Shown piece after piece: positions 8,369 to 16,925 of a stretch of DNA of 64,000 nt. Positions within the stretch are counted from its first letter, which is position 1. Every line of letters begins with the position of its first letter. The translations under genes and the position numbers were made by a program. The DNA is from Ruegeria intermedia (lineage in GTDB: Bacteria; Pseudomonadota; Alphaproteobacteria; Rhodobacterales; Rhodobacteraceae): contig NZ_FQVK01000004.1 of the NCBI RefSeq assembly GCF_900129345.1, forward strand, positions 62,001 through 126,000, read 5' to 3'. Below the pieces are notes generated by a model. The model was given only the letters and a program-made list of their open reading frames with translations. It was not told the origin of the DNA and did not search any database.

Positions 8369-9307
8369 ATGACAATCGCGTTTGTTTTTCCGGGGCAGGG
8401 TGCCCAGACCATCGGCATGGGCAAGGCGCTGGCCGACGCATATCCGGCCGCCAAGGCCGTGTTCGACGAGGTGGACGAAGCGCTGGGCGAAAGCCTCAGC
8501 AGCCTGATCTGGGATGGCGACATCGAGACCCTGACCCTGACGCAGAACGCGCAGCCGGCGCTGATGGCCACGTCGATGGCGGCGATGCGCGCGCTGGAGT
8601 CCGAAGGCGTTCAGGTGACTCGGGCGGCTTTCGTTGCGGGCCATTCCCTGGGTGAATATTCGGCGCTGGCCGCGGCCGGCGCGCTGAGCGTGGCCGATAC
8701 GGCCCGCCTGCTGCGCACCCGCGGTCAGGCCATGCAGAGCGCCGTGCCGGTGGGCGAGGGCGCGATGGCCGCGATCCTGGGGCTGGACCTGGATGCGGTG
8801 CGTGCCGTGGCCGAGGAAGCGGCACAAGGCGATGTGTGCCAAGCCGCCAACGACAACGATCCAACGCAGGTCGTGGTGTCTGGGGCCAAGGCCGCCGTTG
8901 AACGCGCGGCCGAGATCGCCAAGGCGAAGGGCGCCAAGCGCGCCGTGATGCTGCCGGTCAGCGCTCCGTTCCATTGCGCGCTGATGCAACCCGCCGCCGA
9001 GGTGATGGCCGAAGCGCTGGCAAGCGTCGAAATCAAGGCGCCTGCGGTTCCTCTGGTGGCCAATGTCCGCGCCGAGGCGGTCACCGATCCCGACCTGATC
9101 CGGCAATTGCTGGTCGAACAGGTTACCGGCTCGGTCCGTTGGCGCGAATCCGTTCAGTTCATGGTGGCCCAAGGCGTGAACGAAGCGTGGGAGATCGGCG
9201 CGGGCAAGGCCTTGTCCGGCATGATCCGCAAGATCGACCGGGCCGTGGCCTGTACCGCCGTCGGATCCCCCGAGGACGTACAGAAAGCCATTCAGGCGGA
9301 GGCGTGA
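8369..9307 (+). CDS. fabD: Malonyl-CoA-ACP transacylase
   Basis: It transfers malonyl from CoA to acyl carrier protein to supply fatty-acid elongation. The 312-residue protein has GQGAQ near the N-terminus, the nucleophile in GHSLGEYSA (Ser93), Arg118 and the catalytic His202 in SAPFHCALM. The ATG at 8369 fits MTIAFVFPGQG; the upstream extension is not conserved. It is first in the cluster fabD-fabG-acpP, then fabF and mltG, and is 35 nt from fabG. Confidence 0.97.
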   Translation: MTIAFVFPGQGAQTIGMGKALADAYPAAKAVFDEVDEALGESLSSLIWDGDIETLTLTQNAQPALMATSMAAMRALESEGVQVTRAAFVAGHSLGEYSALAAAGALSVADTARLLRTRGQAMQSAVPVGEGAMAAILGLDLDAVRAVAEEAAQGDVCQAANDNDPTQVVVSGAKAAVERAAEIAKAKGAKRAVMLPVSAPFHCALMQPAAEVMAEALASVEIKAPAVPLVANVRAEAVTDPDLIRQLLVEQVTGSVRWRESVQFMVAQGVNEAWEIGAGKALSGMIRKIDRAVACTAVGSPEDVQKAIQAEA

Positions 9308-9342
9308 CGACCGCCCGCAGCACAATCCAAGAGGATACAGGT

Positions 9343-10080
9343 ATGTTTGATTTGACTGGAAAATGCGCCCTGATCACCGGGGCTTCGGGCGGGATCGGGG
9401 GAGAGATCGCCCGCACCTTGCACGCCGCTGGGGCCACTGTGGGCCTGTCGGGCACGCGCGTCGAGCCGCTGCAGAAGCTGGCGGATGAACTGGGCGAGCG
9501 CGCGCATGTTCTGCCTTGCAACCTCAGCGACCCAGAGGCCGTGGCCGCGTTGCCGAAACAGGCGGCCGAGGCGATGGGTGCGGTTGACATTCTGGTCAAC
9601 AACGCAGGCATCACCCGCGACAACATCTTCATGCGCATGTCCGACGAGGAATGGCAGAGCGTGATCGACGTGAACCTGACCGCGACGGCCAAGCTGTGCA
9701 AGGGCGTTCTGCGGGGCATGATGAAGGCGCGCTGGGGCCGCATCATCAACATCTCGTCCGTTGTCGGCGCAACAGGCAACCCGGGTCAGGTGAACTATGC
9801 CGCGTCCAAGGCGGGCATGGTCGGCATGACCAAGTCGCTGGCCTACGAGGTTGCCAGCCGGGGCATCACCGCAAATGCGGTAGCGCCGGGTTTCATCACC
9901 ACCGCCATGACCGAAAAGCTGACCGACGACCAGAAGGCCGGCATCCTGGCGCAGGTGCCCGCCGGTCGGATGGGCGAGCCGTCGGAAATCGCGGCGGCCG
10001 TGCTGTATCTGGCAAGCCCCGAGGCGGGCTATGTTACCGGAACCACCTTGCATGTGAACGGCGGCATGGCCATGTTGTAG
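9343..10080 (+). CDS. fabG: 3-oxoacyl-ACP reductase
   Basis: NADPH-dependent reduction of 3-ketoacyl-ACP in fatty-acid elongation. The 245-residue short-chain dehydrogenase has the nucleotide motif TGASGGIG at 13-20, NNAG at 86-89, and the catalytic set Ser139, Tyr152 and Lys156, with Asn110 upstream. Length and start (MFDLTGKCALITG) match FabG. It follows fabD by 35 nt and precedes acpP by 210 nt, the usual order. Confidence 0.97.
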   Translation: MFDLTGKCALITGASGGIGGEIARTLHAAGATVGLSGTRVEPLQKLADELGERAHVLPCNLSDPEAVAALPKQAAEAMGAVDILVNNAGITRDNIFMRMSDEEWQSVIDVNLTATAKLCKGVLRGMMKARWGRIINISSVVGATGNPGQVNYAASKAGMVGMTKSLAYEVASRGITANAVAPGFITTAMTEKLTDDQKAGILAQVPAGRMGEPSEIAAAVLYLASPEAGYVTGTTLHVNGGMAML

Positions 10081-10108
10081 GCGCATCGCGGGGCAGGTGC
10101 GAAAGCGT

Positions 10109-10136
10109 TTGCCTCTTGCGTCGTCTGTGCTATAGG
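10109..10136 (+). promoter_or_regulatory. Candidate promoter for acpP
   Basis: TTGCCT and TATAGG are separated by 16 nt in the 210-nt gap between fabG and acpP. A separate promoter would fit the high expression expected of acyl carrier protein; this is inferred from the hexamers only. Confidence 0.45.
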
Positions 10137-10290
10137 CGGCGCATGCAATCAGGGGCCGGTCGTTCAGGTCGGCCTTCTACTTTCCCGGAGACCCGGGACC
10201 CAAACCGCCCGGATCGGGCACATCAAGGCCACCCCGAGCGGGCAAGGGCAGAACCGGGCAGACCGCCCTGAAACGGAATGAGGAATAGAC

Positions 10291-10524
10291 ATGAGCGACG
10301 TCGCAGATCGCGTTAAAAAGATCGTTGTTGAGCACCTGGGTGTTGAAGAGGACAAAGTCACCGAGAACGCGTCCTTCATCGACGATCTGGGCGCGGACAG
10401 CCTGGACACCGTTGAGCTGGTCATGGCTTTCGAAGAAGAGTTCGGCATCGAGATCCCCGATGATGCGGCCGAAACCATCCAGACCTTCGGCGACGCCGTG
10501 AAGTTCATCAGCGAAGCTTCCTGA
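10291..10524 (+). CDS. acpP: Acyl carrier protein
   Basis: A 77-residue acidic carrier of growing acyl chains. The phosphopantetheine attachment site is Ser37 in [10 protein letters not shown]. The sequence is almost canonical AcpP throughout. It lies between fabG and a strong terminator and probably has its own promoter. It could also donate the acyl chain used by the LuxI in this window, although that is general knowledge of the family and not shown here. Confidence 0.98.
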   Translation: MSDVADRVKKIVVEHLGVEEDKVTENASFIDDLGADSLDTVELVMAFEEEFGIEIPDDAAETIQTFGDAVKFISEAS

Positions 10525-10541
10525 TCGCTTGAATTTTCGGG

Positions 10542-10580
10542 AAAACGGCGCTTCCGGGCAACGGAGGCGCCGTTTTTCTT
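10542..10580 (+). terminator. Rho-independent terminator of acpP
   Basis: A 14-bp stem with one mismatch (AAACGGCGCTTCCG pairing with its downstream complement) followed by TTTTTCTTT, 18 nt after the acpP stop. Confidence 0.9.
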
Positions 10581-10662
10581 TGCGCCGGCCATTTCCGGCT
10601 TGCCTCGCCCGGCCAGGATTTGCTCTGGTCTGGATGCAGGCAGGTTCTGAACGGGCAAGGGC

Positions 10663-11202
10663 ATGATAAGATCCACCCCGACGATCAATACCGCGCGGCT
10701 GACCCTGCGCGGGATGCGACCCGAGGATTTCGAGCGGTTCGCCGAGATCTGGCGCGACCCGGATGTCGTGCGTCATATCGGCGGCAAACCGCGTACACGC
10801 GGCGAGGCCTGGGATTCCTTTCTGCGCAATGCAGGCCATTGGCAGATGGCCGGGTTCGGCCAATGGGGCGTTCTGCTGCAATCGAATCGCACTTTGATAG
10901 GTCAGGCCGGGTTCTTTTACGGCAACCGCTGTCTGGGCGAGGATTTCGACACCTTCCCCGAAGCCGGCTGGGTTCTGGCGCCCGAGGCGCATGGGCAGGG
11001 ATATGGGTTCGAGGCCGCGCAAGCCGCGCATGACTGGTTCGACCGGATCATGCCGGGCCCGCTGGTGGCGATGATAGATGCCGATCATCAGCCGTCGCAG
11101 CGACTGGCCGCCAGGCTGGGCTATGTCGAACTGCGCGAGACCCGGTTTCGCGACACGGCCGTCAAACTGTTTCGTCGGGATGGCCCGCCCGCGCGTTTCT
11201 GA
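10663..11202 (+). CDS. GNAT-family N-acetyltransferase (RimJ/RimL type)
   Basis: A 179-residue protein of the acetyltransferase_3 type: TARLTLRGMRPEDFERF at the N-terminus, and the acetyl-CoA pyrophosphate loop at PEAHGQGYGFEAAQA (about 107-121), then DADHQPSQRLAARLGYVEL, typical of the family C-terminal half. The substrate cannot be told from sequence; relatives acetylate ribosomal protein N-termini or small molecules. It lies after the acpP terminator and 123 nt before a HisA-like gene, on the same strand, inside the fatty-acid synthesis neighbourhood but with no evident link to it. Confidence 0.88.
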   Translation: MIRSTPTINTARLTLRGMRPEDFERFAEIWRDPDVVRHIGGKPRTRGEAWDSFLRNAGHWQMAGFGQWGVLLQSNRTLIGQAGFFYGNRCLGEDFDTFPEAGWVLAPEAHGQGYGFEAAQAAHDWFDRIMPGPLVAMIDADHQPSQRLAARLGYVELRETRFRDTAVKLFRRDGPPARF

Positions 11203-11325
11203 AACGCAACTTTCCGCCCGTTGCCGCAAATGGCGCCCGGTTTGCCGAAACTGGGAAACGGAGGCCGTTGGCGGCGACCTATGCTATCGTGGAAATCCGG
11301 AATGACTGGGCAGAGGAGTTGGCTC

Positions 11326-12069
11326 ATGAGGATCTATCCCACGATGGAATTGCAGAATGGCCGGTGCGTCACCCTGGAAAAGGGCCGCCTGGACGAGGCG
11401 CTGATCTGGCATGTCGATCCGGTGGAAATCGCCCAGGGCTGGGCCGCGGCGGGGGCGGAATGGATGCACCTGACCGATTTCGACGCGATCGAAGGCCGCG
11501 ACACCAATGCGGAACTGGTCGAACGCATTATCCGCAGCGCGGAAATTCCCGTGCAACTGGCCGGCGGCATGCGCTCGCGCGAGCAGGTCGAGCACTGGAT
11601 CGACAAGGGGGCCGGGCGCATCGTGATCGGAACCCTGGCGGCGCGTGATCCGCAACTGGTCAAGGAACTGGCCAAGCTGCATCCCGACCAGATCGTGTTG
11701 GCGGTGGACGTGTGGCAGGGCCATGTGATGACCGAGGGCTGGCGCAGCCAGAGCGCCTTCACCCCCGAGGCCTTCATCGAGGCCTTCGCAGACGCCCCGC
11801 TTGCCGCGATTCTGGTCACCGACATCGACAGCGACATGGAGGATGTCGAGGCGCAGTTGGGCCTGATTTCAGGGTTGGCCGCGCAATCGCGCACGCCGGT
11901 GATCGCCAGCGGTGTCGTGCGCAGCGCCGACGATATCTCGCGGCTGGCTTACATCCCGAACATCTCGGGGGCCCTTGTCGGGCGCGCATTGTTTCGCAAG
12001 CGCATCGATCTGTCCGAGGCGTTGGCGGTGGCAAAAACCGCACATGAACCTGTGGCGCAGTTCCAGTAA
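11326..12069 (+). CDS. HisA/HisF-like TIM-barrel paralogue, catalytic Asp replaced
   Basis: A 247-residue beta/alpha barrel plainly related to HisA (the ProFAR isomerase of histidine synthesis). It has the phosphate-binding loops (QLAGGMRS at 78-84 and VIASGVVRS in the second half). The first catalytic Asp of HisA is Glu8 here (YPTMEL for the usual PAIDL); the second is present as Asp128 in VDVWQGH. The DGK stretch of true HisA is also altered. I therefore infer a diverged paralogue rather than the histidine enzyme, perhaps with a different substrate or reduced activity. The ATG at 11326 gives the barrel N-terminus. No other his gene is nearby. Confidence 0.85.
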   Translation: MRIYPTMELQNGRCVTLEKGRLDEALIWHVDPVEIAQGWAAAGAEWMHLTDFDAIEGRDTNAELVERIIRSAEIPVQLAGGMRSREQVEHWIDKGAGRIVIGTLAARDPQLVKELAKLHPDQIVLAVDVWQGHVMTEGWRSQSAFTPEAFIEAFADAPLAAILVTDIDSDMEDVEAQLGLISGLAAQSRTPVIASGVVRSADDISRLAYIPNISGALVGRALFRKRIDLSEALAVAKTAHEPVAQFQ

Positions 12070-12262
12070 CGCAACAAAACCCGTCCGGGCCGCCCCGACA
12101 GGTTGCCGGGGGCGGCTCCTGTAGTTTGCCCCGGCCGTGCGCGGTGTGCGCCGCGCGGGCAGGCGGCAAGCTGCCGGTGCGGAATACGCTGTTGCTCTTG
12201 CCCCCGGCCCCTTGGCCGGGGTATGAGCGGTTCTCAAACAGCAAGCAGGCAAGAGGCATTTC

Positions 12263-13528
12263 ATGCGCAGAGTCGTTGTAACCGGTCTGGGATTGGTCAC
12301 TCCACTGGCCAGCGGGGTCGAGGAAACCTGGTCGCGGCTGCTGGCCGGCGAGTCGGGTGCCGGCCCCATCACCTTGTTCGATGCCGAAGCCGCAGGGGTC
12401 ACCACGACCTATGCCTGCGAAGTGCCGCGTGGCGACGGGACCAACGGGACCTTCAACCCCGATGACTGGATGCCGCCGAAGGAACAGCGCAAGATCGAGG
12501 ATTTCATCCTGTATTCGATCGCCGCGGCCGAGATGGCCTGCAAGGACGCGAACTGGCTGCCCGAGGACGAGGAAGAGCGTCTGCGCACCGGCGTGCTGAT
12601 CGGGTCGGGCATCGGCGGTCTGGGCTCGATCGCGGAAACCGCCAACCTGATCCGCGACAAGGGTCCGCGCCGTGTGTCGCCGTTCTTCATCCCGGGCGCG
12701 CTGATCAACCTGGCCTCGGGTCAGGTTTCGATCCGCTTTGGCTTCAAAGGGCCGAACCATTCGGTGGTGACCGCCTGTTCGACCGGTGCCCACGCGATCG
12801 GCGATGCCAGCCGCATCATCCGGTCGGGCGATGCCGACGTGATGATCGCCGGCGGCGGCGAGGGCTGCATCTGCGAGATCGGGATTGCCGGTTTCAACGC
12901 CTGCAAGGCGCTGTCGACCAAATATGCCGACAACCCCAAGGCCGCCAGCCGCCCCTATGACGTCGACCGCGACGGTTTCGTGATGGGCGAGGGCGCCGGC
13001 ATCGTGGTTCTGGAGGAATACGAGCATGCCGTGGCCCGTGGTGCCAAGATCTATGCCGAGGTTCTGGGTTATGGCATGTCAGGGGATGCCTATCACATCA
13101 CGGCTCCGGCCGAGGATGGCGATGGGGCGGAACGCTCGATGAAGGCCGCACTGCGCAGCGCGGGGCTCGAGCCGAAGGACCTGGACTATATCAACGCGCA
13201 TGGCACCTCGACCATGGCCGACACGATCGAGCTGGGCGCCGTTGAGCGGCTGCTGGGCGAACATGCCGGCAAGGCGACGATGAGCTCGACCAAATCGGCG
13301 ACCGGGCACCTGCTGGGGGCCGCTGGCGCGATCGAGGCGATCTTCTCGATCCTGGCGATCCGCGATCAGGTGGCCCCGCCGACGATCAACCTGGACAACC
13401 CGGCGGTGGAAACGCCGATCGACCTTGCGCCGAATGCCAAGCGCGAGCGGGAAATCAACGTGGCGCTGTCCAACTCGTTCGGGTTCGGCGGCACCAATGC
13501 CAGCGTGATCTTCGGAAAGGTCAAATAA
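12263..13528 (+). CDS. fabF: Beta-ketoacyl-ACP synthase II
   Basis: It condenses malonyl-ACP with acyl-ACP in chain elongation. The 421-residue thiolase-fold enzyme has the Cys-His-His triad at Cys172 (TACSTGAHA), His313 (NAHGTST) and His349 (KSATGHLLGAAG), with Lys344 alongside. The length is typical. It is separated from the hisA-like gene by 193 nt and directly abuts mltG: its TAA is followed immediately by the mltG ATG, implying translational coupling. Confidence 0.97.
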   Translation: MRRVVVTGLGLVTPLASGVEETWSRLLAGESGAGPITLFDAEAAGVTTTYACEVPRGDGTNGTFNPDDWMPPKEQRKIEDFILYSIAAAEMACKDANWLPEDEEERLRTGVLIGSGIGGLGSIAETANLIRDKGPRRVSPFFIPGALINLASGQVSIRFGFKGPNHSVVTACSTGAHAIGDASRIIRSGDADVMIAGGGEGCICEIGIAGFNACKALSTKYADNPKAASRPYDVDRDGFVMGEGAGIVVLEEYEHAVARGAKIYAEVLGYGMSGDAYHITAPAEDGDGAERSMKAALRSAGLEPKDLDYINAHGTSTMADTIELGAVERLLGEHAGKATMSSTKSATGHLLGAAGAIEAIFSILAIRDQVAPPTINLDNPAVETPIDLAPNAKREREINVALSNSFGFGGTNASVIFGKVK

Positions 13529-14689
13529 ATGTGGCGCGCGCTGGCCTCGAACATGCTGACCCTGCTGGTGGTCGGCATGTTCTTGCTGGGCGGGCTGATC
13601 CTGTGGGGGCAGTCGCAGTACAAGGCGGAAGGCCCTCTGGAAACCGCGATCTGCCTGCAGGTAAAAAGCGGCAGCAACATGACCGGGGTCAGCCGCCAGT
13701 TGGAAGATCAGGGCGCGATCAGCAGCGCCACGATCTTTCGCATGGCGGCCGATTATACCGACAAGGCGCAGCAGCTGAAGGCGGGCAGCTTTCTGATCCC
13801 CGAAGGTGCCTCGATGGCCGAGATCATCGACGAGATCACCCGCAGCGGCGCCAGCACCTGTGGCACCGAGATCGAGTATCGCATCGGTGTCACCCGGACT
13901 CAGATCCGCGTGCGTGAACTGGATCCGGCGACGCTGGAGTTCGTCGAGATCGCCTCGTTCGTGGTGGGCGAAGAGGACGCGCCCGAGATCTACCAGGAAA
14001 AGCGCAACAATCCTGACACGCGGTACCGTGTCTCGGTGGCCGAGGGTGTGACCAGTTGGCAGGTGGTCGAGGGGCTGAAGGCGGTGGACGCGTTGACCGG
14101 AGAGGTGGCCGAGCTGCCGCCCGAAGGCATGCTGGCCCCCGACAGCTATGAGATTTCGCCCGGTGACGACCGCACCGCGCTGCTGCAGCAGATGCAGGAC
14201 AAACAGCAGGCCCGGATCGCCCAGGTCTGGGAGACCCGTCAGGAGGGGCTGCCGATCGAGACGCCGGAGGAGATGCTGATCCTGGCCTCGATCATCGAGA
14301 AGGAGACCGGCATCCCGGAAGAGCGCGGCCAGGTGGCCAGCGTGTTCATCAACCGTTTGCGCAAGGGCATGAAGCTGCAGACCGATCCGACGGTGATCTA
14401 TGGCGTGACCAAGGGGCAGGGCGTTTTGGGCCGGGGTCTGCGGCGCAGCGAGTTGCGGCGGGCGACCCCCTGGAACACCTATCTGATCGATGGATTGCCG
14501 CCCACGCCGATTGCCAACCCGGGACTGGCCAGCTTGCGGGCCGCCGTCGCGCCGGACGAGACCGATTATGTCTTCTTCGTTGCGGATGGCACCGGTGGCC
14601 ATGCCTTTGCCGAAACCCTGCAGGAGCACAACCGCAACGTCGCCAAGTGGCGTGAGATCGAGGCCGAAAGGAGCGGGTCGGGGAATTGA
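13529..14689 (+). CDS. mltG: Endolytic murein transglycosylase MltG
   Basis: An inner-membrane YceG-like enzyme that cuts nascent glycan strands and so sets their length. The 386-residue protein has an N-terminal membrane helix (about 9-28), a LysM-like region, and the catalytic domain with LASIIEKETG (catalytic Glu near residue 256), then FINRLRKGMKLQTDPTVIYG and TYLIDGLPPTPIANPG. It starts on the base after the fabF stop; the fabF-mltG pairing is common in proteobacteria. It is followed by a strong terminator. Confidence 0.95.
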   Translation: MWRALASNMLTLLVVGMFLLGGLILWGQSQYKAEGPLETAICLQVKSGSNMTGVSRQLEDQGAISSATIFRMAADYTDKAQQLKAGSFLIPEGASMAEIIDEITRSGASTCGTEIEYRIGVTRTQIRVRELDPATLEFVEIASFVVGEEDAPEIYQEKRNNPDTRYRVSVAEGVTSWQVVEGLKAVDALTGEVAELPPEGMLAPDSYEISPGDDRTALLQQMQDKQQARIAQVWETRQEGLPIETPEEMLILASIIEKETGIPEERGQVASVFINRLRKGMKLQTDPTVIYGVTKGQGVLGRGLRRSELRRATPWNTYLIDGLPPTPIANPGLASLRAAVAPDETDYVFFVADGTGGHAFAETLQEHNRNVAKWREIEAERSGSGN

Positions 14690-14770
14690 TCCGCGCGGAC
14701 CCGAGCAAGGGTGATCAGGCCGATATGGCGATCTGTCCGGTTTGATCGTTCGACGAGTATTCAGGACTCG

Positions 14771-14810
14771 AAGACCGGCGCGCATGTGGAATGCGCGCCG
14801 GTCTTTTGTT
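14771..14810 (+). terminator. Terminator of the fabF-mltG unit
   Basis: A perfect 15-bp stem (AAGACCGGCGCGCAT and its complement, 5-nt loop) ending in TTTTGTT. It overlaps the last codon of the convergent helicase gene. Confidence 0.9.
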
Positions 14811-16062
14811 ACGCTGCCGATTTGCGGCGCGGGCGGCGCCGGCGGTTGGCGGCGCCATTCGCACCTTGCGGTTTTGGTCCGCCGCGACGGTTGCGCTGAC
14901 GCCCGCCGGGTTTGGCGGGTTTCTCCGAGGCGAGCGGAGCGGTTCCGCTGGCCACGGGGATTTCGATCTTCATCAGCTTCTGGATCTGACGCAGCAGATC
15001 GTATTCGTCCGGCGCGCAGAAGGCGATGGCTTCGCCTTCGCGGCCCGCACGCGCGGTGCGGCCGATGCGGTGGACATAGTTGTCGGGCACCTCCGGCAGG
15101 TCATAGTTGATGACATAGGCCACGCCCGGAATGTCGATGCCGCGGGCGGCCACGTCGGTGGCGACCAGCACGGTGACCTCGCCCGCGCGGAACGCCTTGA
15201 TGGCGCGGTCGCGCTGGCCCTGGCTTTTGTTGCCGTGGATCGAGGCGGCGTTGTAGCCGTCGGCCACCAACCCCTTCATCAGCTTTTCCGCGCCGTGCTT
15301 GGTGCGTGCAAAGACCAGTGTCAGGGCGTCGGTGTCCTGCGACAGGATCTGGCGCAGCTTTTCGGGCTTGCCGGGTTTGCTGACGAAATGCACCGACTGA
15401 GTGATCTTGTCGGCCGCCTTGCCCGGGGGCGAGACCTGCACCCGTTGCGGGTTGGTCAGGTAGGCGCGGCTGAGCTCCTCCATCTGTTTCGGCATGGTGG
15501 CCGAGAACAGCATGGTCTGGCGCGGGGTGCCCAGTTCGGGCGCGATCCGGCGCAGGGCGTGGATGAAGCCCATGTCGAGCATCTGGTCGGCCTCGTCCAG
15601 CACCAGGTGCCGGACCTGGCCGAGATCCACCGCGCCACGCTCCATCAGGTCGATCAGGCGGCCGGGGGTGGCCACCAGGATGTCGGTGCCGCGCGACAGG
15701 AACATGACCTGCTTGTTGATCGACTGCCCGCCGACCACGGTGGCCACGCGCAGTTTCGTCTTTTTGGTGAGTGTGCGCAGGCTGTCGGCGATCTGGTTCA
15801 CCAGTTCGCGGGTGGGGGCGAGGATCAGAGCCTTGGCGGTTTTCGGCGCCGGTTTGCCGGGCTGGGCCAGCAGGTGGTCGATCAGCGGCAGGCCAAAGGC
15901 CAGCGTCTTGCCGGTGCCGGTCTGGGCCAGGCCCAGGATGTCATGACCTTCCAGGGCCAGCGGGATGGCCTGGTTCTGGATCGGGGTCGGTTGGGTGAAT
16001 TTGGCGCGTTCAAGCGCATCGTTCAGGGCTGGCGCAAGGCCAAGCATGTCGAAATCGAACAA
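14809..16062 (-). CDS. DEAD-box ATP-dependent RNA helicase (RhlE-like)
   Basis: A 417-residue RNA helicase. Motifs in order: Q motif FTQPTPIQ, Walker A AQTGTGKT, PTRELV, TPGRL, DEAD in VLDEADQML, SAT, then the second RecA domain with VATDVAARGID and HRIGRTARAG. The C-terminal 50 residues are basic, Arg/Gly-rich and disordered, as in RhlE proteins that bind RNA nonspecifically. I chose the TTG at 16062 because AAGGA lies at ideal spacing and the product begins LFDFDMLGLAP, as in roseobacter relatives; an ATG at 16116 or 16047 is possible. Likely roles are RNA turnover, ribosome assembly and cold adaptation. Confidence 0.9.
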   Translation of the reverse strand: MFDFDMLGLAPALNDALERAKFTQPTPIQNQAIPLALEGHDILGLAQTGTGKTLAFGLPLIDHLLAQPGKPAPKTAKALILAPTRELVNQIADSLRTLTKKTKLRVATVVGGQSINKQVMFLSRGTDILVATPGRLIDLMERGAVDLGQVRHLVLDEADQMLDMGFIHALRRIAPELGTPRQTMLFSATMPKQMEELSRAYLTNPQRVQVSPPGKAADKITQSVHFVSKPGKPEKLRQILSQDTDALTLVFARTKHGAEKLMKGLVADGYNAASIHGNKSQGQRDRAIKAFRAGEVTVLVATDVAARGIDIPGVAYVINYDLPEVPDNYVHRIGRTARAGREGEAIAFCAPDEYDLLRQIQKLMKIEIPVASGTAPLASEKPAKPGGRQRNRRGGPKPQGANGAANRRRRPRRKSAA

Positions 16063-16580
16063 GTAGTCTTCCTTTGTGGTCCGCGCCTGCATCTGCAATG
16101 TGCGAACGAGAGTCACTGATCGCGCGGGATGCGCGACCGGCAGGGGTTGTGCGTGGCCTCGGGATCAGCAGGCGAATCCTGCGGCATCCGGCCGACGCGT
16201 CGAGAACCCTGCGTGAATGGGAACTGGAGATATGGGGCGCTGTCGGACCTTGGTTCTGGTCCGCGTGCTCACGCGGCAGCGCTGAGGGGACACATGAGGG
16301 CTGCGGCGCGGAATGTCAAGCCGCGTCGGCGGATTGGTGTGGAACGGTGGCTTGTCTGGTATCCGGGGCGGGCCGAGTGAGGGGTGAAAATTGAGATTTC
16401 GTTAACCCCGACAGTGCGTTAGCTGTTGCGCGCTGTTGCGCGGTACCTTGACTTGGCGCGCGGTTTCGCGTATAAGTTGTGTCATGCTAGAAGAAGTGGG
16501 CAGCGGCCCCGGGGCGACCCGGCGGCCGTTTTTCATTTCTCTCGTGCGGAAATCACTCACGCATGAGGTCACAGGCAAAC
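16063..16580 (+). other. Gene-poor interval between helicase and GTA cluster
   Basis: About 500 nt between two divergent units. It holds short open frames in all directions, but none has a convincing start site or recognisable product. The only clear element is the promoter-like pair at 16448-16476 pointing at the GTA cluster. The left half should contain the helicase promoter, which I could not place. Confidence 0.6.
16448..16476 (+). promoter_or_regulatory. Sigma70-like promoter of the GTA cluster
   Basis: TTGACT and TATAAG are separated by exactly 17 nt, 105 nt upstream of the g1 start. It is the best -35/-10 match I saw in the window. In Rhodobacter the GTA operon is switched on through the CtrA and GafA regulators; their contact sites here are not identified. 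Confidence 0.65.
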
Positions 16581-16925
16581 ATGACTTTGATTACCCCGGA
16601 AGAGCGGATGTCCCGGACGGCCGAGCTGTTGCAGTCGCTGGAGGTGTCCATTCGCGGTTTGCGGCAAGCGGCGGAAGACCTGCGCAGGCGGATCGAGGCC
16701 GGGGAGGATGCAGACCTGGCGAGTTCAGCCAGACAACTCGGGCAGCTAGAGGGGCTGATCCGAAGTTGCCAGAAAGTGGAGACAAGCTTTGTCGAACAAT
16801 GTCACAGACAAGCGGGAATTGCCCAAGGGGGCTATGCGCTCGACCTTGAGCGGGCCCGATCTGAGATCGGGTGCCGATTGGCTCGCCTCCGCGCCTGCTG
16901 CGGTGCGGGACAGATTTCTGAGTGA
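16581..16925 (+). CDS. GTA gene g1, small terminase subunit
   Basis: A 114-residue, mostly helical, charged protein in the position of Rhodobacter capsulatus GTA orfg1, shown there to act as a small terminase that links DNA to the packaging motor. It has a predicted coiled coil at about 10-50 (LEVSIRGLRQAAEDLRRRIEA) and a basic C-terminal part. The ATG at 16581 gives MTLITPEERMSRTAEL; an ATG six codons upstream is possible. Its end overlaps the start of the large terminase gene by up to 137 nt. The call rests mainly on synteny and size. Confidence 0.8.
   Translation: MTLITPEERMSRTAELLQSLEVSIRGLRQAAEDLRRRIEAGEDADLASSARQLGQLEGLIRSCQKVETSFVEQCHRQAGIAQGGYALDLERARSEIGCRLARLRACCGAGQISE

Noticed and set aside
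12070..12262. GC-rich palindromic patches before fabF as a structured RNA or riboswitch
   Set aside because: Only short GC repeats without a defined stem order or T-run; nothing matches a known leader.
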